64,000 nucleotides of DNA, taken from Flavobacterium sp. ENC. Lineage in GTDB: Bacteria > Bacteroidota > Bacteroidia > Flavobacteriales > Flavobacteriaceae. The stretch lies in NCBI RefSeq assembly GCF_020991415.1, contig NZ_JAJMOY010000001.1, positions 62,001 through 126,000 on the forward strand, read 5' to 3'. Under the pieces are notes generated by a model. It saw only the letters and a list, made by a program, of their open reading frames with translations, ran no database searches and was not told the origin of the DNA. Both the position numbers and the translations under genes were made by a program. Positions 32,658-43,086 of this stretch are shown piece by piece; position 1 is the first letter of the stretch, and each line of letters opens with the position of its first letter.

Positions 32658-35651
32658 CTAGAAGCTTGCTTTTATACCAAAAACAAAAGTTTTTACCTGG
32701 GGGTATGTTCCTAAATCGATACCCGGCGTAACTCCTTTGTTGTCATTGAAAGCACCTACTTCGGGATCAAAACCCTTGTATTTTGTAAAAGTGTACAGGT
32801 TTTGTGCCGTCGCATATATACTAAGAGTATTAAGTCCTAAAATTGGTTTCGTAAATTTATATCCTATGGTCACGGCTTTGATACGCACATAGGAGCCGTC
32901 TTCTACAAATCTGTCGGATACATGAAGCGCGTCGGGATCATTTGCCCTGGGCGTATTGGTTACCTGTCCCGGAGCCGTCCATCTGTTTAGGACTTCTGTT
33001 GATTGATTTTTAAAATCACTCATCAGGGTTAAGTCCATTCTGGATGCGTTGTAAACATCATTTCCCTGTGAACCTGTAACCAGGACATCTAAATAAGCTC
33101 CTTTATAAGAAAAATTATTGGTAAATCCGAAAACATAGTGTGGCATTGCACTGCCTATTTCTGTTCGGTCATCAGGGGTTACCTGACCGTCGCCATTGGT
33201 ATCTTTGTATAATAATGATCCCGTAGCAGGATCTACTTTATCTACTTTGTAACCGTAAAAAGTTCCCAGCGATTTTCCTTCTTCAAGTCGCACCACTTTT
33301 TCCCCTACTGAAGTCAGCGTTTGTAAATCAAGTGTTTTCTGAAGTCCTAATTTGTTTATTACATTGCTGTTAAAAGAAATATTAAAATTGGTATTCCATT
33401 TAAAATCTCCTTTAAAATTTTGTGTATCAATAGAAAACTCTACTCCTTTGTTTTCGATTTCCCCAACATTATAATAATAGGGCTGGCTGAATCCCGGAAA
33501 GTAAATTACCTGAAGTAAATTTTTGGTGTTTTTTTTGTAGACGTCAGTCGTAAATTTGATTCGGTTATTTAAAACGGCTAAATCAAGTCCAATATTGATA
33601 TCGGTATTTGTCTCCCAGCGTAAATCGCTGTTTCCAATCTGATCGAGCGAAGTACCACCATTAATAGGGTCTGTATAATTTAAATCGTACGAGGAGTAAG
33701 CCGGAATTCCGGATACATTTCCCGTCTGACCCCATCCTCCACGGATTTTTAATTGATTTACAACCTTATTTTCTTTCAGGAAATTTTCATTAGAAATAAT
33801 CCATGCTCCCGAGACTCCGGGAAAATAACCCCATTTGTTGTCTCTACTCAATTGTGAAACGCCGCTGGCCCTAAAAACCCCGGATAGAATATATTTATTA
33901 TCAAAGGTGTAAATCGCACGTCCGAAAAAAGAAGCATTTGTTATTTCTTTTTCGCGAACCTGATTTTCAGTTATTATTTTTGCTTCCCGGGTTTCAAAAC
34001 TTCTTACATCAGTGGCAAATCCCCTTCCTGAAATCCTGGCCCAGTCTTCTTTATTTTTTTGTAACGAGTTTCCGAAAAGCAGGTTTATATCGTTTTTATC
34101 GTGTGAGATTTTATATCCCAGTGTGTTTTCAAAATTGATATTAACGTTTTGACTATTGGTTACGTTTCCATACCCTTTGTCGACCGTAGGATCGTTATCG
34201 TTTACACGACCCGCTGAAGAACGATAGGCATCTACAAAATATTTATCTTCCTGAACTTTTATATCTGTTGATAAATTCGTTTTCCAAACCAGATCTTTTA
34301 CAAGAGTAGCTTCGAATCCTAAATTGCTCAAAACCCTGTTGACATTAGAAATGTTTTGTCTCGCTAATAGCGAAACCGGATTTTCCCAGGCTGACTGATA
34401 GGGATTTTTAGCAAATTGCCCCTCTTTGTAGCCATCTGTATAGTTGCCTAAGGCGTCTTTGTCCCTTACTTTCAACTCCGAACCATAAGCCGGCATAAAA
34501 CCGGGAGTAACAAACAGACTCATTACGGCTCCGCCCTGACCTACGCTATTATTATCTCCAATATTACTTAAATCGGAATTGATAACATTAAGACTGGCAT
34601 TAAGTTTCAGCCAATTAGTAAGGTTAGCATCTACATTTAATTTTCCTGAAAGCCTTTTGTATTCCGACGGACTAATCACCCCTTTGGTGTTCTGGTATCC
34701 TAAAGCTCCGTATATTCTCAGGTTATCTGTTCCTCCTGCATATGAAAAATTATAATTCTGATCTACTCCGGTATCCAGAACCTTATCTGCCCAATTGGTA
34801 TTGATCCCTTCATATCGGGGATTATTTGCATTGGATAGATAAGATGGATTGATCTCTGCTAACATTGTCTTGTATTGTCCTAAATTTAATACGTCAATAT
34901 TTTTTACCACATTTGAAATACCGACAAAAGAGTTAAACTCAAATATGTTTTTATTTGCTTTTCCTCTTTTGGTGGTAATAATTATTACTCCCGAAGCTCC
35001 ATTTACACCATAAATAGCTGTTGCTGAAGCATCTTTAAGTATTTGCATATCTACGATATCGTCGGTATTTATGCCGTCAATATTTGTTGTTTGTATTCCG
35101 TCAATAACATACAATGGGTTATTTCCTGAATTAATCGAATTTAAACCCCTGATTCTTACATCTAATCCTGATCCGGGCTTACCCGAAGGCTGAGTTACCG
35201 AAATCCCCGCCGCATTTCCCTGTAAGGCCTGTGCCACAGAATATATCGGCCGGTCTGCAAACACTTCTGCCTTCACTGTAGAAACAGCTGTGGTAAGTTT
35301 GCTTTTCTTTTGGGAACCATATCCTACATTGATTACAACCTCTTTTAAGGATTGCAATTCAGGCTCCAGCTGAATGTCTATTTTCGTTCGTCCGTTTACC
35401 ATTTCCGTAACGGTAACATATCCTACATAACTAACAATCAGAACTCCGTTTGAAGGTGCTTTTAATTGAAAATTTCCATCGATGTCTGATACTGCTGCTT
35501 TAGCGGTGCCTTTTAATAGCACAGTAGCATGTGGAACCGGTATCCCTTTTTCGTCCCTTATTATTCCGTTTACGGTAACATCCTGAGCCACAGCCACAAG
35601 AGTAAACAACAAAGACGAAATACAAAAAATAAGTGATTTTGTAAATTTCAT
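32658..35651 (-). CDS. SusC/RagA-family TonB-dependent transporter
   Basis: 997 aa. Signal peptide (FCISSLLFTLVAVAQ), a carboxypeptidase D-like regulatory domain (residues about 22-100), then the SusC-specific plug (GSQKKSKLTTAVS, LNSINSGNNPLYVIDGIQ, ILKDASATAIYG) and the barrel ending FVFGIKASF. It imports oligosaccharides together with the SusD partner. Plug and CTD-like domains are close in sequence to the SusC at 44749-47871, though the barrels diverge, fitting different oligosaccharide ligands. Confidence 0.97.
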   Translation of the reverse strand: MKFTKSLIFCISSLLFTLVAVAQDVTVNGIIRDEKGIPVPHATVLLKGTAKAAVSDIDGNFQLKAPSNGVLIVSYVGYVTVTEMVNGRTKIDIQLEPELQSLKEVVINVGYGSQKKSKLTTAVSTVKAEVFADRPIYSVAQALQGNAAGISVTQPSGKPGSGLDVRIRGLNSINSGNNPLYVIDGIQTTNIDGINTDDIVDMQILKDASATAIYGVNGASGVIIITTKRGKANKNIFEFNSFVGISNVVKNIDVLNLGQYKTMLAEINPSYLSNANNPRYEGINTNWADKVLDTGVDQNYNFSYAGGTDNLRIYGALGYQNTKGVISPSEYKRLSGKLNVDANLTNWLKLNASLNVINSDLSNIGDNNSVGQGGAVMSLFVTPGFMPAYGSELKVRDKDALGNYTDGYKEGQFAKNPYQSAWENPVSLLARQNISNVNRVLSNLGFEATLVKDLVWKTNLSTDIKVQEDKYFVDAYRSSAGRVNDNDPTVDKGYGNVTNSQNVNINFENTLGYKISHDKNDINLLFGNSLQKNKEDWARISGRGFATDVRSFETREAKIITENQVREKEITNASFFGRAIYTFDNKYILSGVFRASGVSQLSRDNKWGYFPGVSGAWIISNENFLKENKVVNQLKIRGGWGQTGNVSGIPAYSSYDLNYTDPINGGTSLDQIGNSDLRWETNTDINIGLDLAVLNNRIKFTTDVYKKNTKNLLQVIYFPGFSQPYYYNVGEIENKGVEFSIDTQNFKGDFKWNTNFNISFNSNVINKLGLQKTLDLQTLTSVGEKVVRLEEGKSLGTFYGYKVDKVDPATGSLLYKDTNGDGQVTPDDRTEIGSAMPHYVFGFTNNFSYKGAYLDVLVTGSQGNDVYNASRMDLTLMSDFKNQSTEVLNRWTAPGQVTNTPRANDPDALHVSDRFVEDGSYVRIKAVTIGYKFTKPILGLNTLSIYATAQNLYTFTKYKGFDPEVGAFNDNKGVTPGIDLGTYPQVKTFVFGIKASF

Positions 35652-35859
35652 TTTAATAATTTATTAATTAACATTTTAGCGTAATAATACTACAATATTA
35701 GCTATTTATAAGTTATAATTAAAGATAAAATCCTACAAATTATAACAAATACAATGTTAAATGTATTAAAAATCAATTCTATTATTTGTAAACCATTACA
35801 AAACACCTTTTTAGCCAATAAATCATACTGCAACAGGATCACAGTTTCTTTACTAAAAA
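35652..35859 (-). promoter_or_regulatory. Promoter region of the second SusC/D operon
   Basis: 208 bp, very AT-rich. A copy of the motif CATTACAAAACACC (35794-35807) resembles the duplicated motif upstream of the other susC gene. An ATATTG element lies closer to the gene but does not match TAnnTTTG exactly. No gene present. Confidence 0.45.
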
Positions 35860-37602
35860 TTATTTTTTATTCTTCGAAAAATCCAGATAGTTCAAATTAA
35901 AACCGCCTTTATCAAACACAACCTTAATTTTTTGTGTTCCCGCTTTTAATTCTACTGCGGACAAAACAATGGTTTTCCAGTTGTCGTTTCCTCCGGTTGA
36001 CGGGAGCAAAATAGCATTGGACTTATTTCCGTTCTCTATTTCTACGTGAAGCTTTCCTTCTGTTTTTTCAGCTGAATATCGAATCGCCAGATTGTATCTG
36101 CCTTGTTTGGCAACTTCTACTGTGTATTGCAGCCACTCACCGTCTTCGATAAAAGACACCTGATAACCATTGGAACCGGGATCTTTGCAGGGCAAAATAT
36201 CAACTCCGTCATTTCGCATCGTATTGCCTTTGTTCCATTCCTCAAACTTTCCGGTTTCTACTCTGTAATTGATAAAATCCTTATCGGAATATGCATATTC
36301 GTTTGTTCCTAAATCATATTCCGTTGCCGCAATTTTTCCCGGAATCAAATGTCTTTTGTAGGGTTTGGTATTGTTCGTTTGTACTTGTCTGAACATGGCG
36401 TCGATTACATCAGGTTTAACGGTCACATTTTCCATTTTGTAATTGTCCGCTATTTTCAGGAGCGTCTTTTTGGCAAAATCTGCGGAAGGTTTTTCTCCGC
36501 CGTCTTTCCAGTATTCCAATAAAACATCGTACTCCGGAATTTTGGTCACCGAAGTTACTCCGGCAATATTTTCGATTTTTTTCATGGGCCAGAACGCCCA
36601 GCCAATATTATTGCTTTCCACCAGTGAAAGAGCGTCTTTAAACCAGACATTCGAATTTTCACCGCTTTCTCCGAGCCAGATCGGAACGTTGTATTGTGTC
36701 CTGTAATCCAGCATTTTCTGAATCGATGCGGTCGTGTTGTAATTCCAGTATTTATGAAAACTCAATGCCATGTTTTCATCCCATAAAGGAAAAATTCCGT
36801 TGTAATTATTCCCCCAGCAATTTCCTTCAATAAAAATTAAATGATTGGTATCGACTTCCCGAATTGCTTTGGTAACAGCTACCATTAAATCCCTTAAGGG
36901 TCCGTTTGAGTTTTCATCGCAGCCGTTTTTATTGGTTCCGGTAAAATTCCAGTTGGGTTCATTGATGATGTCGTAAGCGCCAATCCACGGATTATCCCTG
37001 TAACGGGAAGCCAGTTTTTTCCATAGGGCAATCATTTTTTTCTGATTCTCCTGGCTTTGCCAAAGAGATGGTTTTGTAGTGTCAAAATCTGATATGGCTG
37101 CGTCATTTCCCTGTCCGCCGGGTGCTGCATGTAAATCTAAAATCAGGTACATTTTATTTTCGGCGCACCATTTCAGTAAATTATCTGTCATGGTAAAACC
37201 TTCTTCGATCCAGGTTATTTCTCCGTTTTTCTCTGCTTCGATGGCAGGCGTATATAAATTGTAGTGCATCGGCAAACGAATCGAATTGAATCCCCAGGCC
37301 GCTAAAGAATCAACATCTCTTTTGGTGATTCCGTTTGCCTTGTAGGCGGCATAAAATTCTTTTGTGCCCTGCTCTCCAATAACGTCCTGAATTTTTTGCC
37401 TGATCATGTATTGCGGACTGGCAAAAGGCTGTGTCTGCAGCATATATCCCTCCTGTACCATCCAGCCTCCTGTTCCTAAACCTCTCAGGATTATATTCTT
37501 TCCGGTTCCGTCTGCAATTTTCTGTCCTTCCCTGTGCAGGAAACCCTGCCCGAAGGTTGCCATCGCCCATAAGAGCTGTACTATTACAATTGTTTTTTTC
37601 AT
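35860..37602 (-). CDS. GH5 endo-glycosidase with C-terminal CBM6
   Basis: 580 aa. Signal peptide (IVIVQLLWAMATFGQ). The GH5 catalytic domain (about residues 20-370) has RLPMHYN, acid/base Glu in INEPNWNF, and nucleophile Glu in WLGESGENSN. A carbohydrate-binding module of the CBM6 type covers about residues 440-578 (GEWLQYTVEV through NLNYLDFSKN). The linker is short. It probably cleaves the backbone of a beta-glucan or mannan outside the cell; the subfamily is not assigned. Last gene of operon one; the gap to the next operon is 208 bp. Confidence 0.9.
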   Translation of the reverse strand: MKKTIVIVQLLWAMATFGQGFLHREGQKIADGTGKNIILRGLGTGGWMVQEGYMLQTQPFASPQYMIRQKIQDVIGEQGTKEFYAAYKANGITKRDVDSLAAWGFNSIRLPMHYNLYTPAIEAEKNGEITWIEEGFTMTDNLLKWCAENKMYLILDLHAAPGGQGNDAAISDFDTTKPSLWQSQENQKKMIALWKKLASRYRDNPWIGAYDIINEPNWNFTGTNKNGCDENSNGPLRDLMVAVTKAIREVDTNHLIFIEGNCWGNNYNGIFPLWDENMALSFHKYWNYNTTASIQKMLDYRTQYNVPIWLGESGENSNVWFKDALSLVESNNIGWAFWPMKKIENIAGVTSVTKIPEYDVLLEYWKDGGEKPSADFAKKTLLKIADNYKMENVTVKPDVIDAMFRQVQTNNTKPYKRHLIPGKIAATEYDLGTNEYAYSDKDFINYRVETGKFEEWNKGNTMRNDGVDILPCKDPGSNGYQVSFIEDGEWLQYTVEVAKQGRYNLAIRYSAEKTEGKLHVEIENGNKSNAILLPSTGGNDNWKTIVLSAVELKAGTQKIKVVFDKGGFNLNYLDFSKNKK

Positions 37603-37646
37603 TATTGCTTAATATGAAGGCTTATTTCGTTTTTGATTTTCGTATA

Positions 37647-37676
37647 AAAACATCTTCCCTTTCAGAAAGATGTTTT
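37647..37676 (-). terminator. Hairpin between GH3 and GH5 genes
   Basis: AAAACATCTT / AAGATGTTTT stem with a 10-base loop. A clean U tail is lacking on the minus strand, so it is a weak terminator or an RNA-stability hairpin. Confidence 0.55.
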
Positions 37677-37702
37677 ATTATTTAATCCAATTCAGTCCTT
37701 TT

Positions 37703-39967
37703 TTATTTCAGTAAAAAGTCCTTTTTAAGGTTGGCTATCTGAACAGTAAAAGTTCCTTTTTCAGAAATCCATTTGAGGTCCTCATTTACAAATTGCAGGT
37801 CTTTTTGATTTAAAGTAAACTTCACTGTTTTGGTTTCGTTTGGCTCTAAACTAATTTTATCAAATCTTTTTAATGCCTTAACTTCGGGTGTTATGGAAGC
37901 GAAATTATCAGACAGGTATAATAAAACAGCTTCTTTTCCGGCTCTTTTTCCTGCGTTGGTTACATCGACAGTAACATTTACTTCATCGGTATTGTTAATT
38001 TCTGTTTTGTCGATTTTTAAATTGGAATAGTTGAAAGTCGTGTAGGATAATCCACTTCCGAATTCAAACTGAGGGGAATAGCTTTTTTCGTATTTCGCAT
38101 CATTATTCTGCTCTTCGTCGGCTAAACTCTCTGTGTATTTTCTGTTGTATTTTTCTAATGAATTAGGATATCTTGGGTAGTTGTAAGGCAGTCTTCCGCT
38201 AGGATTCACGTCTCCGTATAAAATATCAACCAATGCTCTTGCGCCTTCATTACCCGGCAAATAACATTGTACAACGGCACTCATTTTATCTTCAAAATCA
38301 CTGATCAGTCTTGGTCTTCCTTCATTCAGCACCAGGATAACGGGCTTGTTTAGCTGCGCTAACGCCATGCCTAATTTTACCTGTGATTTACTCATAAAAA
38401 TATTGCTGATGTCTCCCGGAGTTTCCGTGTAATTTTTTTCACCAAGGCACAGTACAATTTTGGAAGCGGTTTTGGCAAGTTCCACTGCTTTTTGGATTTC
38501 GGCATCATCTTCTTTTTCAATATCAGCGCCCGGAGTATACAAGACATTTTCTTTGCCCAGTTTAGCCTGAAAAGCTTCTAAAATTGTTAATTTTTCAGCA
38601 GCATACGTGTCTGCATTTTCACCCTGCCAGGTATAAGACCAGCCTCCGTTGAGATTTTTCATACTGTTGGCCGTTGCTCCTGTTACAAGGATTTTTTCGC
38701 TTTTGTTTAAGGGTAAAACCGCCTCTTTATTTTTCAGTAAAGTAATCGATTCGGCAGCTGTTTTATAGGCTTCCTGAATATGTTCTGCTGAACCAAATTT
38801 TGGATAGTCTTTTAAGTTTGCTACTGTATTCTGGAATAAATTCAATTCGAATTTCATTCTCAGAATTCTGGTTACAGCGTCATCAATACGGGACATTGGA
38901 ACTTCTCCTTTTTTAACCAAATCTACCAGATCGGTATAAAAAGTAAATTCTTCCGGTACCATACTCATGTCGATTCCGGCCATAACAGCGATACGGACAG
39001 CATCTCTTTTGGTTTCTGCCACTTTATGTCGGGTGTTCAGGTAAATAATATCTTTCCAGTCTGTTACGACCACTCCGTCAAAACCTAATTCGTTTTTAAG
39101 GATATCTGTAATTAAATGTTTACTGGCGTGTACCGGAGTTCCGTTGATTTCACCGGAACTTACCATTACACTTTTGGCTCCTGCTTTTATGGCAGCCTGA
39201 TAAATGGTTAAATCATATTGTCTTAAAGTGCGTTCCGGGATTATGCTTGGTGTTCTGTCTTTTCCGGTGGTTGTGCTTCCGTAACCGATGTAATGTTTCA
39301 TACAGGCAGCTACGCTATATTTTGAACCTACATTGCTTCCTTCAAAACCATCTACTAAGGCAACAGCCATTCTGGAAGACAAATAAGCATCTTCACCAAA
39401 GGATTCCCACATTCTGGACCAGGCCGGGTTTCGTGGAAAATCCAGATCGGGCGAGAAAACCCATGGAATGGAGGACGCCCTAGTTTCGTAAGCCGAAATT
39501 TCTGCGCCGCGTTTTACTAAATCGGTATTAAAAGTTGCTGCTAAACCAATTTGCTGTGGAAATAATGTTGCTCCCGCCGTATAACTTGCTCCATGTATGG
39601 CGTCAATACCGTACAATATTGGAATTTTAAGTCTTGATTTATTCGCTTCATTGGTAATAGCCGTCATGGTTTCCTGCCATCTTTGTAAAGTCGGTGCTCC
39701 CGGATTGGGTACATTCAGAATAGAACCAATATGATATTCCTGAATTCCCTGTTTTAATTTCGCGGCATCAAAATAACCCGGTTTTTTAGGGTCTTCAAAA
39801 ATAGTAACCGTAATCTGAGTCATCTGACCCACTTTTTCTTCAAGTGTCATTTTGGATAATAACTCAGAAACTTTAGCGTCGATTTCTGCTTTTGTCTTTT
39901 TGACTTCCTGGCCCCATATTGCTCCGCAAAACAGGAAGGCAATCACTAGAAACTTTGTATTTTTCAT
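37703..39967 (-). CDS. GH3 beta-glucosidase, secreted
   Basis: 754 aa. Signal peptide (LVIAFLFCGAIWGQ). GH3 N-domain with nucleophile Asp in GVVVTDWKDI, GH3 C-domain, and a C-terminal fibronectin III-like domain (GKEAVLLYLSD). Compared with the GH3 at 26452-28677, the segment around the nucleophile and the substrate-binding loops (for example KHYIGYGSTTTGKDRTPS) differ, consistent with another linkage or subsite preference. 34 bp after a GH30 gene. Confidence 0.95.
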   Translation of the reverse strand: MKNTKFLVIAFLFCGAIWGQEVKKTKAEIDAKVSELLSKMTLEEKVGQMTQITVTIFEDPKKPGYFDAAKLKQGIQEYHIGSILNVPNPGAPTLQRWQETMTAITNEANKSRLKIPILYGIDAIHGASYTAGATLFPQQIGLAATFNTDLVKRGAEISAYETRASSIPWVFSPDLDFPRNPAWSRMWESFGEDAYLSSRMAVALVDGFEGSNVGSKYSVAACMKHYIGYGSTTTGKDRTPSIIPERTLRQYDLTIYQAAIKAGAKSVMVSSGEINGTPVHASKHLITDILKNELGFDGVVVTDWKDIIYLNTRHKVAETKRDAVRIAVMAGIDMSMVPEEFTFYTDLVDLVKKGEVPMSRIDDAVTRILRMKFELNLFQNTVANLKDYPKFGSAEHIQEAYKTAAESITLLKNKEAVLPLNKSEKILVTGATANSMKNLNGGWSYTWQGENADTYAAEKLTILEAFQAKLGKENVLYTPGADIEKEDDAEIQKAVELAKTASKIVLCLGEKNYTETPGDISNIFMSKSQVKLGMALAQLNKPVILVLNEGRPRLISDFEDKMSAVVQCYLPGNEGARALVDILYGDVNPSGRLPYNYPRYPNSLEKYNRKYTESLADEEQNNDAKYEKSYSPQFEFGSGLSYTTFNYSNLKIDKTEINNTDEVNVTVDVTNAGKRAGKEAVLLYLSDNFASITPEVKALKRFDKISLEPNETKTVKFTLNQKDLQFVNEDLKWISEKGTFTVQIANLKKDFLLK

Positions 39968-40001
39968 TTTATCTTTTTATATTAATATCGTATTAAAAAA
40001 C

Positions 40002-41471
40002 CTAATACACCAGAGTCTGCATGGCATGTGCTGGTATTGTAATTGTGTTTGCAGAAGAATCTATTCTGATTTCATAGACCACTTCATTGTCAGATGTATT
40101 CATAACAATGGTTGCAATTTTTCCATTTGTATTCAGGAAAGAAGTGCTTAATAAAGTTTTATCACTTGTGGTATTGCTTACTCTTTTGGCTCCCGGCTGG
40201 ATAAATTTTGACAGGTGACCAATATAATAATACATCGGCGTATAAATCAGTTCGTCTTTTGTGGTATCTGCATGAATGGGTGCAAAACAAAAATTGCCTA
40301 CATGGTTTGGGCCTCCGTTCTGGTCAAGAAGAATATTCCAGTCTGTCCAGCCTGTGGTTCCGTTATTGAAATCATTGATCATATTGATTCCGTAGCGTTC
40401 GGCATTTCCCCAAAACTGAAACTTTGACGCATCAAATTTTTCGATACAGCCTTCCGTAAAAAGTAAATTCTTATTTGGAAAAGCTTCGTGAACCTTTCCT
40501 ACTGATTCAAATTTCGGAGTTCCGCCGTTCCATGTTTCATACCAGTGAAATCCGATTCCCCAGGCATATTTTGAAACTTCGGGATCTGAGAAAACAAGAT
40601 TGGCTCTTTTTTCCAGCATGTCTCCACGGTTGTGATCCCAGATAATAATCTTTTTGGAACCCAGTCCGTCCTTTTGTAATGTTGGTCCCAGAAAGTTTTT
40701 CAGAAAGTCCCTTTCGGCTTCAGGAGTATAAATACAGGATTCCCATCTCTGGCTCGCCATAGGTTCATTCTGAATGGTTAGTCCCCAAACCGGGATGCCT
40801 TCTTTTTCGTAGGCTTTTATAAATTTGGAATAATAATTTGCCCACGATTGTGCAAATTCAGGCAATAAAACGCCGCCGTGCAAAATATCATTATTGTCTT
40901 TCATGAAAGCTGGGGGACTCCACGGACTAACAAATAAAGTTAAGTTACCGCCGGCAGTTTCAATTGCTCTTTTAAGTAATGGGATTCTGTATTTCTTATC
41001 GTGATCGATACTGAAGGTTTTCAGGTCTTTGTCACCTTCTTCGATGTACGTATAACTTTCGCTGCTAAAATCGCAACTATGAATATTGGTTCTGGCTAAA
41101 GAATACCCAATTCCTTTACTTTTATCATAGTAAGCGGTTAGGAATTCCTGTTGTTTTTTGGGTGATAACTTAGCGAAAACTTCAGCACTGGCATCTGTTA
41201 TTGCTCCGCCTATCCCCAGAAAAGTCTGATCGGCTTTTTTACTGTCAACTGTAATTGAACCTGATGTTTTTGCTTGTTGTGCGGTTGGATTTAATATGAA
41301 ATTACCGGATGATGACAATCGTAAATTTGTGTTTTCAGCTGTCGTATAAACTTCTATCTTTTTGTTTGATTTTGATGCAGAGCCAGCAGAGGTGTCCACA
41401 TTTTTTGATGAAGAACAGCTTAATTGCAGAAGGAGTATTGGTGCTATTAAAATTCTGTTTATAGGTTTCAT
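40002..41471 (-). CDS. GH30 glycosidase lipoprotein (tandem copy A)
   Basis: 489 aa. Lipobox LLLQLSC with Cys19. Motifs: FLGIGGAITDASAEVFAKL at the barrel start, acid/base Glu in TIQNEPMASQ, nucleophile Glu in FTEGCIEKFD, and a C-terminal beta domain ending PAHAMQTLVY. It is clearly paralogous to the next upstream gene, with long shared stretches such as YIEEGDK and KTFSIDHD. A lipid anchor suggests a surface enzyme that starts glucan breakdown, a location different from its paralogue. Confidence 0.94.
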   Translation of the reverse strand: MKPINRILIAPILLLQLSCSSSKNVDTSAGSASKSNKKIEVYTTAENTNLRLSSSGNFILNPTAQQAKTSGSITVDSKKADQTFLGIGGAITDASAEVFAKLSPKKQQEFLTAYYDKSKGIGYSLARTNIHSCDFSSESYTYIEEGDKDLKTFSIDHDKKYRIPLLKRAIETAGGNLTLFVSPWSPPAFMKDNNDILHGGVLLPEFAQSWANYYSKFIKAYEKEGIPVWGLTIQNEPMASQRWESCIYTPEAERDFLKNFLGPTLQKDGLGSKKIIIWDHNRGDMLEKRANLVFSDPEVSKYAWGIGFHWYETWNGGTPKFESVGKVHEAFPNKNLLFTEGCIEKFDASKFQFWGNAERYGINMINDFNNGTTGWTDWNILLDQNGGPNHVGNFCFAPIHADTTKDELIYTPMYYYIGHLSKFIQPGAKRVSNTTSDKTLLSTSFLNTNGKIATIVMNTSDNEVVYEIRIDSSANTITIPAHAMQTLVY

Positions 41472-41508
41472 TGTAGTTTAGAAACGATTTAATTTTAATT
41501 AAAAAAAT

Positions 41509-41540
41509 GAGGGTTAAAATGGATGATCACATTAACCCTC
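41509..41540 (-). terminator. Terminator between the tandem GH30 genes
   Basis: Minus strand: GAGGGTTAA, 14-base loop, TTAACCCTC, then ATTTTTTT. A good intrinsic terminator inside the enzyme operon. Confidence 0.85.
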
Positions 41541-41558
41541 TAACTAACTCAAAAAATA

Positions 41559-43019
41559 TTAATACACAAGCGTTTGTATCGCATGTGCAGGAATTTTTAC
41601 AATGGCCTGCTCAGTGGCAATTATAAAATTGTATGTAATTTCATTATCGGTATTATTCATTATTACAGTTGCCATCTTTCCATCCTTATTCAGGAAAGAA
41701 GTACTGGACAAATAACTGCGGCTTACAGAGGTACTGACCCTAACTGCATCCGGGCGGATAAATTTCGAAAAATGACCAATGTAATAATACGATGGCGTAT
41801 AGATTAACTCACCGGTAGTGGTGTCTGCGTGTATGGGCGCAAAACAAAAATTACCTACGTGGTTTGGTCCTCCAAATTGATCCAGCAGTATGTTCCAGTC
41901 TGTCCAGCCTACAGTTCCGTTATTAAAATCATTAATCATAGAAGTCCCGTATCTTTCCGCATTTGGCCAGAACTGGTATTTTGCCGCATCAAACTTTTCC
42001 ACGCAGCCTTCTGTAAATAATAGTTTTTTGTCGGGATAAGCTTCATGTACTCTTGCCACGTTGTCAAACATCGGCTGGGCACCTGTCCAGGTTTCGTACC
42101 AGTGAAAGCCTATTCCCCAAACATATTTGGAAGCTTCCGGATCAGAGAAAATAACGTTTGCCCTCTGCACCATTAAATCACGGTTATGGTCCCATGCAAT
42201 TATTTTTACATTACCAAGTCCGTCCTTTTTTAATGTTGGTCCCAGAAAATTCTTCAGGAAGTCTCTTTCTTCCTCAGCGGTATATAAACAAGATTCCCAG
42301 GTTTGCGTAGCCATTGGTTCGTTCTGAACCGATGTTGCCCAAATTGGAATTCCTTCTTTATTGTATGCTTTTATAAATTTGGAATAGAAATTAGCCCAGG
42401 ACTGAAAATATTCAGGCAGTAGCTTTCCTCCTTTTAATACATTTTTATTGCTTTTCATGAAAGCGTTTGGTGACCAGGGTGTTGCATAGGTGACTAATTT
42501 TCCACCAGCCGTTTTAATGGCTTCTTTAATCATCGGAATACGATATTTGCGGTCATGATCAATTGAAAACGTTTTTAGCTCTTTATCGCCCTCTTCGATA
42601 TAGGAATAATTTCCACTGCTAAAATCAGAACTTTGGATAGTTGTTCTTAGCAATGAATATCCGATTCCTTTTTGTGTATCGTAATAGGCATTTAAAAATT
42701 CCGTTTGTTTTTCTTTTGATAATTTGGCGAAAATCTCGGCACTTGCATCCGTAATTGCTCCTCCGATTCCCAGAAAACTCTGAAAATGTTTTGCCGGTTC
42801 TACAAAGACGGATATCTCTGTCTCAACTGGCTGTTTTGATGCTGTAAAATCTAAATTATCTGTAGGGGTTAACCTTAATTTTGTATTAGCTGCCGTAGTA
42901 TAAACAGTAATTTTTTTATTTTTAGTGGTAAATTTTTGTTGTTGTTTTTGGTTTTTCTGTTGTGAAAAAACAGCTAGTGAAAAACATAAACAAGTAATAA
43001 TAAAGCCAAATTTTTTCAT
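41559..43019 (-). CDS. GH30 glycosidase, secreted (tandem copy B)
   Basis: 486 aa. Cleavable signal peptide (ITCLCFSLAVFSQ) rather than a lipobox. Motifs: SFLGIGGAITDASAEIFAKL, acid/base Glu in SVQNEPMATQ, nucleophile Glu in FTEGCVEKFD, terminal PAHAIQTLVY. A paralogue of copy A. A basic Gln/Lys-rich stretch (QQKNQKQQQK) follows the signal peptide. Probably periplasmic or released, so the pair would act on both sides of the outer membrane. Confidence 0.94.
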   Translation of the reverse strand: MKKFGFIITCLCFSLAVFSQQKNQKQQQKFTTKNKKITVYTTAANTKLRLTPTDNLDFTASKQPVETEISVFVEPAKHFQSFLGIGGAITDASAEIFAKLSKEKQTEFLNAYYDTQKGIGYSLLRTTIQSSDFSSGNYSYIEEGDKELKTFSIDHDRKYRIPMIKEAIKTAGGKLVTYATPWSPNAFMKSNKNVLKGGKLLPEYFQSWANFYSKFIKAYNKEGIPIWATSVQNEPMATQTWESCLYTAEEERDFLKNFLGPTLKKDGLGNVKIIAWDHNRDLMVQRANVIFSDPEASKYVWGIGFHWYETWTGAQPMFDNVARVHEAYPDKKLLFTEGCVEKFDAAKYQFWPNAERYGTSMINDFNNGTVGWTDWNILLDQFGGPNHVGNFCFAPIHADTTTGELIYTPSYYYIGHFSKFIRPDAVRVSTSVSRSYLSSTSFLNKDGKMATVIMNNTDNEITYNFIIATEQAIVKIPAHAIQTLVY

Positions 43020-43086
43020 TGAATATGTTTTAATAATTTAATAGCTTTTGAATTTATTAGTAAAATCAGTACCGTTCTGATTAAAA

